Part shown: positions 12,890 through 26,400 of the stretch, piece by piece
How the letters are laid out: each line of letters starts with the position of its first letter
Numbering within the stretch: position 1 is the stretch's first letter
NCBI GenBank assembly: GCA_943704425.1
Contig: CALSCP010002097.1
Span: forward strand, 1 to 64,000
Length of the DNA stretch: 64,000 bases
Reading direction: 5' to 3'
DNA from: Ministeria vibrans ATCC 50519
Lineage: Eukaryota; Opisthokonta; Filasterea
Program-made: the position numbers and the translations under genes
Notes under the pieces: model-generated
What the model was told of the DNA's origin: nothing
Seen by the model: the letters and a program-made list of their open reading frames with translations, nothing else
Database searches by the model: none

Positions 12890-13090
12890 TTACTGCCCCG
12901 TCTTCTTCCGTGCGTAGTAGCCGATGCAAGCAAAGATGCCGAGGATGCCGAGAACGAGGCCGAGGACGAGCGCAATTGCGTCGCCGGCGTCGAATGCTTG
13001 CGCGGGCGCCGGCATGAACATGGCGACAAGGAGGAACGCCAGGGCGAAGAAAGACATCATGCTGTCGAAGAGAGACTTGAAGGACGCCAT
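12890..13090 (-). CDS. Small two-span membrane protein, unknown function
   Basis: An ORF of 66 codons with coding-type GC content. It has an N-terminal hydrophobic segment ending in a possible signal cleavage site (MPAPAQA). A second Gly-rich span (ALVLGLVLGILGIFACIGYY) and a basic tail (ARKKTGQ) follow. It could be a small single-span protein after signal cleavage, or a two-span protein. A GGTAAG donor-like site just after the stop may mark a 3' UTR intron. I do not recognise the family. Confidence 0.6.
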   Translation of the reverse strand: MASFKSLFDSMMSFFALAFLLVAMFMPAPAQAFDAGDAIALVLGLVLGILGIFACIGYYARKKTGQ

Positions 13091-13392
13091 GATAAATTTT
13101 TGTAAATTGTAATTTCAAATTTGTGATGATTATTGATTTGAAAATTGAATAATATTAAAAATTTTGATCGAAAGGAGTCTTACAATCCTGCACCTGCACC
13201 AATCCTGACTTCTGTTTACTGTTACCTGTAAACTCACTAATTGTTTTACCTGACACTTCACGTACCTGTAGCTTAGAAAGTGGTTCTGAGCTCTGAGTGA
13301 GCTGTTGTCGCTTTTCAAAAATATCTATTGCCTCATAATAATAACACACTTAATTGTCTTAATAGTTAAGACTTAAGACCACTCTTCTTTGA
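13091..13392. other. Short intergenic spacer
   Basis: AT-rich spacer between the divergent small membrane protein and the GH92 gene. No ORF or RNA gene is supported; presumably it holds both promoters. Confidence 0.5.
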
Positions 13393-16300
13393 ATGTTTCA
13401 CCTCACGGCAGTAGTGGTTCTAGTGTGTCTTTTTGGTCGATCAGGTAAGTCTTTTGTTCGATTTTAAAAGAAGATTCGTAAGTGAATGTGTATTGTTGTG
13501 CATTGACTTGTTCAGACGGCGCTCGTGACAACAGCCAATACGTAAGTCCCGTCATTGGCGCCGGTGGCTTTGGCTACGGCTGCGGCAGCCTGCCGCCCGG
13601 TGCAATGTGGCCGTTTGGACTGTGTCGCGCGTCGCCAGACACTGCGCAAGACGAGTTTCGCTTTGCCCCCGACCACATTGGCGGCTACGCGTACAAGGTA
13701 CCCACGCGCCCACACCTTGCCCACTCACGACCCCTTTGTATGGGGGTTATACCCCATAGAAAGCATTGGACGTTTCGCTGAACGAGAGAGAGATTGAGAG
13801 AAGAGATGTTACTTATGTTATTGTTTGATAGGACACACACATTCGCTACTTTTCGCACACTCACATGGTTGGAGCAGGTACACGCACACTATTCACATGA
13901 AATTCACGTGCTTACTTGGCGACGCATAACTTCAGGAATTCCTGACTTGGGCAATGTTGGAGTGACGGCCACCTCGGTGTCCGTCTCCGAACTCAAACTC
14001 GCCAAGTGGGGCTACCGCTCGCATTTCTCGCACGAGACGGAGGTTCTCCGGCCAGGCTACTATGCCGTCAAACTCGAGACGTTCCAGGTGCTGGCCGAGC
14101 TTGCGGCTGCCGGACCCGAGGTGGCAATGCATCGCTACACATACCCTTTTCAAGCGACTGGGCGTAACGTGATTGTCGATTTGCAAGCGGCCCTCTCGAC
14201 GGGCTCTCCTATCACAGACAGCGCCGTTGAGATTGACATTGAGCACAACGAGATTAGCGGGTGGGTCATGAACAAGGGGGGTCTTACGAATCGCTTTGGA
14301 GGTCTCAACACGTCGTTTGTGATCCAACTGGACGCGCAAGTACTCAGCGCTGGCACGGGCGTCTTTGTCAACGGTACGCTCCACGAGGGCGTGCTCAGCA
14401 TGCAAGGCACCCACATTGGCGCAGTTCTCTCGCACATGGCCGACACAGTCGAGCTCAAGGTCGCCATCAGCTTCCTCTCCGTTGCTCAGGCGCGTACCAA
14501 CCTCGCAAGCCAAGCAGCGCCCGCCGTCGACTTTGCCAGCGCTATGGCTGCCAGTCAGGCCGAGTGGGCGCGTCTCCTTGCTACTGTCGATGTCGACTCT
14601 GACGATTCCGAAATGCTCACCAAGTTCTACACGGCAATGTACCACACGCTGATGGTACGCCCCAAGACACCTTAACACACTTCCATTCTCATTTTCCACC
14701 CTTTCTCTTCTCTTGCAGTCTCCAACTAAATACAGTGAGGTGCGACACCTTTCTTTTTGTTGCATTTAGTTTTTATGATGAAAAAACTCACTCAGCATTG
14801 TTTTTTTTTTTTGTTTTTTTTTTTCTTTGTTTCTATTGAACTGAAGACGGACGGATGGTATCGAACATTTGGTGAGACGAACCACATTGCGCAGGCGCCC
14901 AAAGACGAGCGAGTGTTGTCGGATATGAGTCTGTGGGACACCCACCGAACTCTGAACCCCTGGCTGACACTGGTGCAGCCCGATGTGTCGCTGGACATTG
15001 CACGGTCGTTGGTGCGGATGGCGGAGCAGGGTGGCGACATGCCGCGCTGGCCCCTTGCGCACGGCTTTACCGGCTGCATGATTGGCAACCATGGCTTCCA
15101 GGTCATTGCCGACACCTACCTTAAGGGCCTCACCGCCTTCAACCTCTCTGCCGCCTACGCCTACATGCGCGTGCAGGCCGTCGACCCGTCGCGCCCTCAC
15201 GGTCGTGGCGACGCTCTCAAGGACTACCTCTCGCTGGGCTATGTCTCTCTCGAGGACCATAAGAACGACGCGTCCCTTACTCTCTCCTTTGCCTTTGACG
15301 ATCACGGTATTAAAATATGACACAAAATATAATAATAATAATAATAGTAATACTAAAAATTAATTATTAATAATTATTAGTACTATTACTATAATCATTA
15401 ATAATTTTATTATTAATAAATTTATAATAATTATTATAATCTTTTATTTTCTTAATTTTATTAATATTATACTTTTTTATTCATCGTAGCTGTGGCAACC
15501 GTAGCATCGCTGTGCGGCAACGAGAGCGATGCGGCCATGTTTCGACAGCGCTCACTCAACTATGTCAACGTGTGGGACGCAGAGCGCCAATACATGTGCC
15601 CCCGCACTCGCGCTGGCAAGTTTGAGTGCCCTCTCCTTGTCACCGACCCTTTTGACAGCCATTATACCGAAGTAAGTAAAACTTTAATTGATCATCTCAT
15701 CTGATTGACTTGTTTGTTCTCTTCAGGGCGATGCTGAGCAGTGGCGCTGGTTTGTTCCGCACGATCCCGCTGGTCTTGTCCGTCTCTTCCGCTCAAACGA
15801 GACCTTTGCTGACAAACTCAACGTCTTCTTCAATGCCTCTCGTGCCCAAACAAACAAGTACAAAATATATTCACCTCTCGACACTGTCTCACGCACGTAC
15901 GCACACACGCACGTTTGCTTTTTTTTTTCCTTTCTTAATCAGTTATTTGCCTAACGAGTACTACTGGGCCGGCAACGAACCTGATCTTCTCGCCGTCTGG
16001 CTTTTCAACTACGCGGGCCGGCCCGACCTCACACAGGTATGAGTAGCCACTCCAAACAGACGCATTCTCAATCTACACTATTGCATGTAGTACTGGTCGC
16101 GCTGGCTCAGTGACTTCAAGTACACAGTCGATCCGGATGGAGTGCCTGGGAACGATGACTACGGCACCATGTCCGCCTGGCTCACCTTTACCATGCTCGG
16201 CTTGTACCCACAGACCGGCTCCACGCGCTACTTCCTCGGCAGTCCTCAGCACAAGGGTGCCTCCCTCCACCTGCCTTCAGGCACCCTCCGCATCACCGTC

Positions 16301-16480
16301 GACAATTACGCCGAGCGCAATATCTATGTCCGGTCAGTCCTTGTCAATGGCGTCTCTGCCACGGAGCCCTTTGTCGACCATGCCGATCTCGTGCGTCCCG
16401 GTGGCGCCCAGCTCCACTTCACCATGTCCGACACGCCCTCTCCATTCCTTTCCAAACACGCATTCCAAGAGAACAAGTAA
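13393..16480 (+). CDS. GH92 alpha-mannosidase, secreted
   Basis: Ten exons fit phase: 13393-13444, 13516-13697, 13832-13877, 13936-14654, 14719-14739, 14847-15306, 15490-15671, 15727-15857, 15943-16036 and 16091-16480, about 758 aa, normal for the family. GH92 enzymes are calcium-dependent exo-alpha-mannosidases. Visible motifs are VSPVIGAGGFGYGCG, PPGAMWPFG, YFSHTHMVGAG (formed by joining exons 3 and 4), LWDTHRTLNPWLTL and GNDDYGTMSAW. The last contains the Asp residues that act as base and calcium ligand in characterised members. The N-terminus is a signal peptide (FHLTAVVVLVCLFG). Exon 5 is only 21 bp. It probably acts on mannose-rich glycans outside the cell or in lysosome-like compartments. 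Confidence 0.93.
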
Positions 16481-16682
16481 ACACACACTCAGACAGACGT
16501 GTTGCATTTCAGTATCCTGTGCGCCTTGCGTGAGTGCGTGTGTGTGAGATTTTTTTTGTCTGGAAAGAAGAAAGGGTTATCCCGAGTATCCCGGAACCTT
16601 CTTGTACGTAGAGCCCACAATCTCTACGAAGAACGAATCATGCTCAATTGGATTTCCAGGTGTGCAACCATTTATGTTGTAG

Positions 16683-17706
16683 TCACTTACGTTGCATGTA
16701 GTGCTAAAACACATCGAAACAATATTGTAGAAAGAGTTTAGTACATTGAACAATCGAATGAAAATTGGATTACCTGCCCATTAAGCATGCAGAGGATGCC
16801 CAAAAGTATCATGGAGCCGCGGTGAAGAAGAGACATGTCGTGGGTGTCGGGGTTGTACAGGAAGGTAAGGTAGATGGAGTAGGAACAGAACATGAGGAGG
16901 GGCGCGCGCAGCCAGACGTCGACACGCGCATGCGTGCGCTTGACCGTCTCATTGCTGACATAGCCTGCCTTTTGAAGGACCAGTAGTAAGTAGACAATGC
17001 CGCCGGGAAGACCCGAGATCGCAAAGGCAACAAGGTTCTTGCCTGGTCCAAAGTCAAAGGACGAGCCAATCTGAAGGAAAGACACCAAACGATGAAACTT
17101 CCAAAACTCAATTTATGGATGGATTCGCTTACAAAGACAAAAGGAAAGGCAAAAGCAAAGTGATGCATGGTGTCGGCGGGGGTCAGGTCGAATCCGAAAA
17201 AGTGGTTGTGGTACAAGTGGATGGCGCCGATGAAGTAGCACGGCCACATCGTCCAGTCACCCTCAGCCAGAGACGAGTTGAGCGGATCGCGAAAGGAGCG
17301 GAACACGTCGGGCAGGGCCGTTAGCGTCACCATGAGGTTGCCAACAAAGTGGACAAAGAACCACCGTGCTTTCAGATGCCTTGCAACTGTGACAGAGAGA
17401 AGAGAGAGAGATAGACAACAATGAGTTGGCAGGTTCATCATCAACCCAAAATCCTGGGCCGTTACGCCCCAAGTGCATCATTGATACGCACTCACGAGTG
17501 CATCCATGAGCGAATAGGCAAGGCGCGATGCGATGGGAGCGCCCGGCCAAGGCGAGACGGCCGTGCAGCGATAACATTTGCATGTCATTTCGCTCTGTCT
17601 CGCAAACAAAAAAAAAAAAACACCACCTACCAAGAATGTCGACAATGCCAAGAAAGCCCATGGCAAGGGTGATTTGGTAGACAGCATCCACAAGCGAAAC
17701 GGTCAT
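16683..17706 (-). CDS. Multipass membrane protein, TLC-domain-like
   Basis: Four exons: 17706-17631, 17386-17133, 17070-16774 and 16703-16683, 215 aa. The last exon codes only HYMQRK and the stop. About five to six hydrophobic segments are visible. Motifs such as RWFFVHFVGN, YHNHFFGF and DTMHHFAFAFPF resemble TLC-type proteins with their membrane His residues. That assignment is a weak family resemblance, not proof. The C-terminus is basic. TLC proteins act in ER or plasma-membrane lipid metabolism or trafficking. Confidence 0.65.
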
Positions 17707-17955
17707 TTTCGGACAATGATTGAGCAAAAGCTGTGAGTAGTGCGGTCAAGTGACGAGTTACGACCAATGTACACTTGGGTCTTGAACACTTCCAACAGCC
17801 AAGTGGTAATTGTCAGTTGATAAAACAAACAGGAGACCGGAAAATCAATTGGTAGTTTGGTACGAGTGAATTCCGATTAATTTTACCAAAATATTCATTT
17901 TTTTTTTGGTTTGCGCGCTCAAAACTCGCTCTTTCTCTCTTTTGTCTCATTGTGG

Positions 17956-19921
17956 ATGGCGAGTGTGTCAGGAGCGGGCGCTGTCGACGGTGCCGACGCA
18001 TTGGCCTATAGTGGGAAGCATGATCCCCGTGCGCTGCTGCACGGGCCAATGGCCGTGGACGCGTCCGAGACGGTACTTCTGCGCCCTTCGTGTTTTGCAC
18101 GGTGTTTCGCCCTCTCCTCGCTCCCCGCTTGATCCATTCCTCCTCGCTTTTGCCGTGCTCACCCCAACTTACTCTATTCCGTGTTGTGTAGGGTGCCGCG
18201 CCGGCCGTGCGCACGTCGATGGCCTGTGAAAAGGACCACGACGTGTTTGCACTGCGCGAACGGTCCTTTGGCAACCAATATTCTCACTTGTACTACAATC
18301 GTCTGGTGTGCATGCGTCGATCCGTCTTAGAAGCTGCACGAAAACGATGGCCCGAGGCGGAGCACGTCGATGAGATCCTCAAAGTCGAAGAGGGCAAAAC
18401 TTGCTTCATTATTGGCACTCTGTACAAGGTACACACTGTCTCTCTCTCTCTCTATCTCTGACACAACGTGTCCCTAATTTCCTCTTTAACCCCTCCATCT
18501 CTTTTAATCACTTTGTATCTTTCTCCTCTCCATCACTTTGTCTTTGTATCACATTTGTTCCTCTCTCTCTCACACACACACAAACACACACTCCTTTCTA
18601 ACTCCTGTTAGGACATGACGGCCAAACCCAACATCTTGGAAGAGGTTGCACGCGAACAGTATCTTCCACCACCCGCTATCCGCGCCAAGTACACGGAGGA
18701 GACAGACTCGACTGTGCTCGAGGACCAAAGTGGCCGTGTGGGTCTGTGTGGGCACATTTCAGTAGACCTGGTGGTGACTGGGGCGGTCATTGCTGTGCGA
18801 GGACAAGAAACAGCAAGCGGCGACTTTGCCGTGGACGATTTTTGCTTTGCTGGCTTGCCAGTACAATCGCCACTTGTGACCGAACTTGCTGTTGCACCCT
18901 CCGCAGGCGGTGACCCTTACATTGCCTTGATTTCGGGTCTTAATATTGGCTCTGAGTCCACTAGTGATCCCGCCTGCAATCCGTTGCTTCTCGAAATGTT
19001 TGTTGACTATGTTACGGGTCTGCTGGGTGGCGAAAATGTATTGGAGGAAAAGCACTTGTCTATTTGTGAGAGATACTCACTCCTTCATCTGTGTCTCACT
19101 TAGGATCAAGAAGTTGCGTCGCGCATTGTACGCGTTGTAGTGGCCGGCAATGTGCTGGGCAATATGGGTGAAAAGCGAGACTCACGCCCCAAATACTTGC
19201 GCGGCAAGGAGGAGGCGGCCAGTGTCGAGGCAGTGAGTACGCTGGACTCGCTGCTTGCACGCCTCGCTTCCAGTGTTCCCGTCGATATTATGCCTGGCCA
19301 ACACGATCCCAGCAATCACACCATGCCACAACAACCCATGCATCCCTGTATGCTGCCACTCTGTGCCAAACTCGCCACTGTCGACGGTGTCTCCAATCCC
19401 CTTAAAATGTCTGTAGGACCCGTCAAGTAAGAAGAAGGCGTCGAAAATATGATTTCCCCTCTCCTCCCACTCACGCATTCCTTTCATATGCTTCATCAAA
19501 TCAAGAATTCTGGGTACATCGGGCCAGCCAGTCAACGATATCTTCCGCTTTGTCAGCACCGAAGACCGTCTGACCATTCTTGCGTCGACTCTCGAGATGC
19601 GTCATCTCGCCCCCACTGCCCCCGACACCCTTCCCTGCTACCCATTCCGCGACGGCGACCCATTCATCATTGCCGACTGTCCCCACATCTACTTTGCTGG
19701 CAATCAACCGGAATATTCCACCAAAATGGTCACCGGTCCGAACTTGGCAAGACACCCCGATCAAGTTTCACTCTCTTCTCGTATTCCTTCTTTTAGGGTC
19801 TCAGTCACAACAGGTTCGCATTATCTGTGTTCCCTCCTTCTCCGCCACCGGCACTGTAGTCCTTGTCAATCTGCGCACGCTCACTTCCACTCCAATGGAA
19901 TTCCAAGTCAATTTGAGTTGA
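17956..19921 (+). CDS. POLD2: DNA polymerase delta small subunit
   Basis: Six exons: 17956-18072, 18192-18428, 18612-19037, 19104-19426, 19506-19735 and 19797-19921, about 485 aa (human is 469). It is the B-subunit scaffold joining the catalytic subunit of Pol delta to the others. Conserved landmarks are RSFGNQYSHLY, GKTCFIIGTLYK, VLEDQSGRV, IALISGLNIG, VVVAGNVLG, MPGQHDPSNHT, QPMHPCMLP, ILGTSGQPVNDIF and CPHIYFAGNQPEY. As in other members, the phosphoesterase-like fold is probably inactive. The third exon is taken to end at an AAT|GTATTG donor because this restores the conserved GLLGGEN-DQEV junction. The next gene is convergent, about 80 bp away. Confidence 0.93.
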
Positions 19922-20000
19922 TTGTTTTTAAAAAAAAAATAGTGAAATGTGCGTTTTTGTTTTTCTTCTTTGTGAGATTATTTTTATTTATTATTAATTT

Positions 20001-21489
20001 CTACACGCGCTTTCGCTTACGCAGACGGTCCGTGCCCCCACCGTCAGTGCTCAACGACCCTCGCGTCACCCTTCGCGTCTCCTCCTCTCCTCCTTCCTCT
20101 TCTGCTTCTTCTTCCTCCTCCTCTTCTTCTTCCTCCTCTTCTTCTTCCTCCTCCTCTTCATCTTCTGCCTTGAGACGACTTGAGCGTCTCTTACCCGCGC
20201 TACCCCGACTCCCAACACTGCTGGCACGTTCAATCTTGCTGTGAGCCGCCTGCTTGGCCTGTCGTGGTCTACGCTGACGACCTCGCGGCACGTCCGTATC
20301 GCTGTCTGACCCCATATAATCATCGTCTTCCTCTTCGTCGTCGTCGTCATCGTCACCCTCAAAGTCCCCGTCGTCGTCATCATCCTCTAGATCATATTCC
20401 TCCTCGTCGTCCACATAGTCATCTTTGCGTCTCCTCTTCTTCTGCGGACTTCCACTTGGTCTCCTTGTCCTCGTCGTTGTTGTTGTCTCATCATCATCAT
20501 CTTCCCCATCGCCGTGCGTCTGCCGCTGCTGCTTCTTCTTCGTTGAAGACGACGACGACGACCCACTTGCCCTGGTCGACTGCGGCGTCATGCTCTCGTC
20601 CCCTTCGTTGTCATCTTCATCGCCGTCTCCCTCTTGCACCTGTGGCGTCCCTTGTCCCGACATGTCCGCGGACGGTGACTGTACCGTGGCAGTGGTGGCA
20701 GAGCGTGAAACGCGAGCCTTGCCCTTCTTGCTGGGCTTCTTGGGCGGTCGAGAGCGCTTTCGATCACGTGTGTACGGCACGTCGGGCACGGTAAAGATTG
20801 GCGAGGGAAAGTCAACGGGAAGAGTCGTGGTACCGGCCAAAGGCCAGTGACGCCGGGTGTGCGCCAGAGCCTGTTCGGCAACGGCACGAGACTCGGGCGC
20901 CAGCTGATCACACGAATCGCGCAGCAGAGCACGCGACAAGGGCGGAAGAGGTGTGTGTACGCGCTCAGCAGTTGCCAGTCGGTCCATACGGTCGAGAGCA
21001 TCTTCGCGTGCATAGTGGTCGTTGTGAGCCACGCGTGGTTGTTTGATGAAGCGCTTTTGGTCGAGAGACAGGCCGGCGACGCTCGGCAGTGAAAAAAAGG
21101 GCGGTCGAGCGGGGGTGTCGGATGTCGTAGTGGCCGTCGTGCTTGACGAGGCTTGACCTGGACGAAGGCGCACACTGCTGGTGTCAAGGCCAAGTGCCGA
21201 GTCGGCGGCCTTCGCCATGAGTGGCGGCATGTCAGGCATGAGCATGGGAATGGCAGAAAGAGTGCCGGCACTTGAGAAGGCAAGCTCCATGTGCTCTTTG
21301 CGCAGTCGCTTCAGTCCACTTGGCGTTTGTTGGTGCGTCTGCTGAGCCGTGTCGTCGTCGGCCGTCTCCTCGACGCCCCCCTTTCTCCTGTTTTCTCGTC
21401 TCATTCGCCTAAGACAAAAAGTTATAAAATCTTAGTACACTACACAATAATACTAATAATACTAAAATAATAAAAATAAAAATAATAAA

Positions 21490-21554
<65 letters not shown>

Positions 21555-22792
21555 TAATAAAAATGATAATAATTTAATAAAATAATAATAATAATAATAA
21601 AATAAACATACCTGAGCTCGCGACTGTGCTGAGCAGTGAGTCGCTCCAAATGGTCGTCTGTGAGTCGCTCGAGAATGGGCTGCCATTCCCCAATCGTCGC
21701 GCGTAGTCCCGGATACACAACATGCGTCGCGTCCTTACCCCGCCACCCAACCACTCCTTGCGCAAACATCATCTTTCGGAAGATGACTTGTTCGCGAATG
21801 GAGTGTGCAATGTCACTCACAAACCTATTCGTACAATAATAATAATTTAATTTAGACACACAGTCTATAATAGTATACCTTCCGCCAATGCCAAGGTCAG
21901 AGCACACAGTCCGCGCAAAGTCTTCTGGGTCGGTTGTTGTGCGTTCGCTCATGTCCCACTCAAATCGGTCATTGTACGACAGAGCGCCATTAAGAATCTC
22001 AACGTGAATCGGAAAACGTGCATCGTCGGCGTCAAGAGGCGCTGCTAAGCCCGCCACTGACCCAAACTGTTCCAGCTGTGCACGGATGCTGGAGGCCACT
22101 AACGACGCCAGTGGCTTGCGCGGCAGTTCCATATCATCGCAAAGCATTGCGGCAAACGTGTCAGGCGACACCATCACATCTACACATAACCGTATTATTT
22201 ATGCGTGCCTCCCTCTCAACCTCTCTCCTCCTCGCTTGTACTCACCATGGATGTTCCAGGTGAAGGTGTCGCGGATAAAGCGACCCTCATGCTCGACGTC
22301 GATACGGATGGGCACCAGCAGCTCAGGCATAGTCGCGGCCGAGGCGAGGATGTCTGCCCAGGGACCCACGCCAACACACTCAAACAAGGGCGTATACGGA
22401 TTGTGCTGCTGCGGGTGCTCCTGCGACGCGCCCGGCCTCAGCGGCAGGGTGTCGACCTCCTCGGAGGTGGGCAGGTAGGGCGTGAAGGAGAGAAGGGCCG
22501 CTGGATCGGCATCGTCCGCGATCAGATCCGACTGCGTCTTGAACAGCTCGCGGTGCCCTTCAATCAGCATGTCGATCTCCGTCGCGCGCATGATCGTGAC
22601 GCGTGTGGCGCACGGCGAGACCACACTTGCGTCAATGAGCCTTGCGCGCTCTTTGGGCGTCGCCTGCCGCCGCCACAGCCCCGGGTACAGTAATAACACC
22701 TCGTCAATGGTCTTCTGGTGCAGCTGTGCAACACGCGTCGCGGTCATGTACTCCTGCGCAAAGCACAGTCAGAATGGCAGTCAGAAGAGACA

Positions 22793-22833
<41 letters not shown>

Positions 22834-23114
22834 GTCTCACAATCGAAAATGTTAACAATAAACAAATGGACAGAGACAAAAGTGAAGGGATCGCGTATTC
22901 GTCGACAGGGGGTACAAGAAGAGGCAGGGAGTGGTGGTGGTGGTACCTCGCCAAGGGGAGAGAAGCGAAAGCGCTGAGGGAGAATAACTTCGTCGCGATC
23001 GTCGCGCGCAACCGGCAGCGGATTGAGCACAATGCGGATGGGCGCTGGCGCGCCGCTCGCATTCGACGCGTGTTCGCCTTCAACGTGAAGACGCCCTGAA
23101 CGTCGAGATCGCAT
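20001..23114 (-). CDS. SMARCB1: SNF5/SMARCB1-type chromatin remodeller subunit with long acidic tail
   Basis: Five exons: 23114-22947, 22753-22246, 22179-21879, 21824-21612 and 21408-20001, about 865 aa. SNF5 is a core subunit of SWI/SNF (or RSC) complexes that contacts the nucleosome acidic patch. Two tandem SNF5 repeats are visible: LVPIRIDVEHEGRFIRDTFT to SIRAQLEQF, then FPIHVEILN to SIREQVIFRK. A GEWQPILERLTD segment follows. Animal orthologues end shortly after this point. Here about 470 extra residues continue: basic RMRRENRRKG, then low-complexity Ser/Thr and long Asp/Glu runs ending in RLRKRKRV. Exon 5 is one large block. The N-terminal 150 residues are less conserved. Confidence 0.92.
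21462..21602. repeat. AT-rich trinucleotide (TAA)n tract in SNF5 intron 4
   Basis: A long ATA/TAA trinucleotide tract fills most of the intron between exons 4 and 5 of the SNF5 gene. Confidence 0.9.
22794..22832. repeat. Poly-A tract in SNF5 intron 1
   Basis: A homopolymer A run of about 38 bp on the plus strand. It reads as poly-T upstream of the exon 2 acceptor on the minus strand. Confidence 0.95.
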
Positions 23115-23412
23115 TCAATAAATATTGTGATCAAAATAAAGACAATTCACCCACAATAACAATTCACTCGCCCATCACGATTGTGGAGCGTGACGATACT
23201 CTCAAGATAGTCAAGAACTCAAGATACTGAAGTAGCTGATTTAGTCCGGAGTGGAGATCCAAATAAGAAGTCAATTTTTTTCTGTCACTTACACATTCTT
23301 TCTTTATTCATAATGTCTTGAACTATTATGATGGGGTTTATTTATACAAAAGGTAAATAAAGATAATAAAAAATAGTAATTATAATAGATAAAGAAATGG
23401 CGACTTGGACTC

Positions 23413-26400
23413 TTAAATGAAAGTTTCGACGGGATTAGCATCGAAAAAATTTAAAATCTGATCAATGTGGTCGCTTGAGTCGCCTTCCGTGATGTTTAGG
23501 GCCACGTCCGAGCCGGGGACGTCGTGATCGTCGAGCGATGTCGATGGGGATGGACCTTCGGCAAAGACGAGATTTTCAGAGTTGGTGTCTGCATGAAGGA
23601 CGAGAGGGTGTGTGGGCGATTGGGGCATAATACGACGCACGAGCAGGGTGGAATGTGGTGGCGACATGGACGATGTGGTGGATGCACCCGAGTGGAAATC
23701 CTCGCCACAGGCGGTCGGGCCAGCCGGACTACGGTCAAGCATGGTTGAGGCCATACTGGCACTCTCGTACACGTCGCCGCCGCCTGGGGACAAAAGCTGC
23801 GGTGACAACGCCGACGTCTCCTCTTCTGGCTCCCTCTTGAGTGTGAGGGCAGTGGTCGCGGTCGCCTCGGCATACTCGGCTGTATCGGTCGACGACGATG
23901 TCACGGTGGAATTGGACAGGACTGAGTGGCGCGCGGACGAGCGGTTGTCGTCGCTACCCTTGCGCGCATGCTGGCGTGGACGTGTAGACGACGACGCCGT
24001 CGTCGTTGTTGTGTTCGTTGCCTTGACAGAACCACCGGCACTACCGCTGTTGCTATTTGTGGCTGATGGCGGAGGTGGACTCGATCCGTTTTGCGTGGTG
24101 AGCGAGAGAGACCAGTCGTTCAGAAGGGAGACGACATCGGGATGGTGGCGCTCCACGGCGAGCATCATGGGTGTCTTCTGGTCGTCGTTTTCGACGTCGC
24201 GAACTGCAAAGCGCATGAGAAGGATACGAACGACGTCGGCGTGACCTTCGCGAGCGGCCAAGTGCAATGAAGTGTTGCCATGCGAAGTACGCCCGTTAAT
24301 GTCCATGGATGACATTTGAGCAATGTGGCGAGCGCACGGGAAGAGACCGAGTGCAGAGGCCCAGTGCAGGGCAGTCCACATCTTGTCGTCACGCAGACAC
24401 GGATTGGCTCCGGCACGCAGCAAACGCATTGCACAGACGGCGTTGCCGAGCTTGAGCGCTGCCATGGTCGCCGTTTCGCCGTCGCGTGTCGCCGTATTGA
24501 TGTTGATGCCCGCCTGCAAGAGCTGGTCGATGCCGTGCACGTCGCCGAGGCGACAGGCCTCGTGGAGAGCGGTGCTGCCGTGTCGACAGCGTTGGTTCAC
24601 TTTGATGCTGGGCACGCAAAGAAGTTCGTGTATGCAGTCGGCGTGACCGTGCGCCGCTGCCACGTGCAGGGCGGTGCGACCGTCGCGCGCGGGTACGTTG
24701 GGGTTCACACGGCCACCCAAGAGCACACGCACCACATCGGCATTGCCATAGTGACAGGCAGTGTGCAGCGGAGTCCAACCAGTCTCGGTGAGCATGGAGG
24801 TGGCGTCGTGGTAGAGCTGAGCGAACACAAACGACTGTTTCCCGTCTGGCGGCGCAGAAGTCCCACTGCCTTGGAGGTACTTCTTCGCGATTGAGTCGGC
24901 GTCGTTGACACGCACGGCATGGAGCAGTTCGCGGGCGTGGCGCTCACGCACACGACGTTGCTGATCCTCAATGAGCAGACGGTTGCGGCGTGCCGTCTCG
25001 GCGTCCTTGGCGGAGAGAACACCAGTGGCCAGGTTAGTTTTGATGTTGGGTTGATGTGACGTGGAGGATGTCGCCGAATGCGTCGACAAGGTGTCCCTTG
25101 AAATAGACACCGAAGTGGAGGCAGACAGTGGCGTGGCTCCGATCGCTGACGCCGCCGCAGTAGTGGCGCTCGTTGCTGTGGTTGTTGGATCCGAATGGCG
25201 TGTGGGTGTTGGACTTGACAAGAGAATGGGAGTGGGTCGCAATGACGAAGTGTCAATTTCGGATTCCTCGACGAGCATGGCACTCCCAGCCTCCTGGTGC
25301 TGAGGGCCACCCACCAGAAGGGTATCATAGGAGGAGGAGCCGTCGTCGGTGGCGTCACTGACCCTCTCGTCGTCGCTGAGGTTGAAATGGGGATGGTCGA
25401 TGTCACCACTGTGGCTAAGGGAGGGACGTTTGGGCGATGGCGAGAGCGCGGTGGAGTGATCGAGAAACGCCTCAAAGTCGTTTCCATGCAGCATTTGCAT
25501 AAAGGCTGTATCGCTAGGACCCGCAGCGGCTTCGACAGCGGCACGAAGACCCGCACTTGAGGGCAAGGGCAAAGGTGCCGAGGACATGAGCGAGGTGCGC
25601 AGCGAGGCATTCTCAGGGGTATCGACACGCGAACGTTTGCGGAAGCGAGCGCGCAGTCCACCGCCACCACTGCCACCGCCATTAATGCTGCCACGAACGC
25701 CGTCGGGCGATGATGACGAGGAGACTTCGTTCATGATGAGTTCCTGGGTGTCCTCGCTATAGGCATCGTAGTCGTCGTTGTCGTTCGAATTGTAGAGGGC
25801 ACTCTGAGACGTAATGCGACGACCATCGCCACCAAAGGCTGCCTTGCGGCTGCGCTTGAGCATGCCAACAACGAGAAAGAGAGCGAGAATGCAGGCGACA
25901 AGGGCGCCCACGACACTGCCAACGACCGTTGCCGAGCCAACACCGGACGAGGCCGACGAGGGCGCGCGTGCCTGGGTCCACTGGCCCGACAGGGAAAGAT
26001 CGGAGGGCAGCAACGAGAAGGCGTGCGATAGGGGAAAGCCGGCGTTAGCCTGCGTGAGAACGCCCGACGAGTAGGCGGCATTGAGGAAGTTTTGCATGTC
26101 CAGGGACGACGCAAGCTGACTGGTGGCGTCTGTAAGGGTGACATTGAACATGACGAGAGTCTCGTGCGTGCTACTGGCATTGGAGGTGGTGAGCATGCGA
26201 AGGGTGTCGCCGGCAAAGCCGGATCCGTTGCGAAGGTATGTATCGAGAGCTGCGGCGTCGGGAAGGAACGTGACAACGTTCCACACGTGCACGGGTCCGC
26301 CCAAGAGGCGGCCAAAATGAACACGGAAATCGCCAATGGCGTGCATAAATGTCTGAGGAGACATGGCCAGCACGACGGCAAGGGGAACGGGTGCCTCGCG

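Noticed and set aside
12774-13118. ORFs of poly-Lys or poly-Phe across the poly-A tract
   Set aside because: Artefacts of the homopolymer; the real small gene on the minus strand ends before it.
16499-16741. 80-codon plus-strand ORF and an opposite-strand frame ending VEIVGSTYKKVPGYSG
   Set aside because: The minus-strand frame cannot be joined in phase to exon 3 of the TLC-like gene. The short HYMQRK exon fits splice sites and phase instead.
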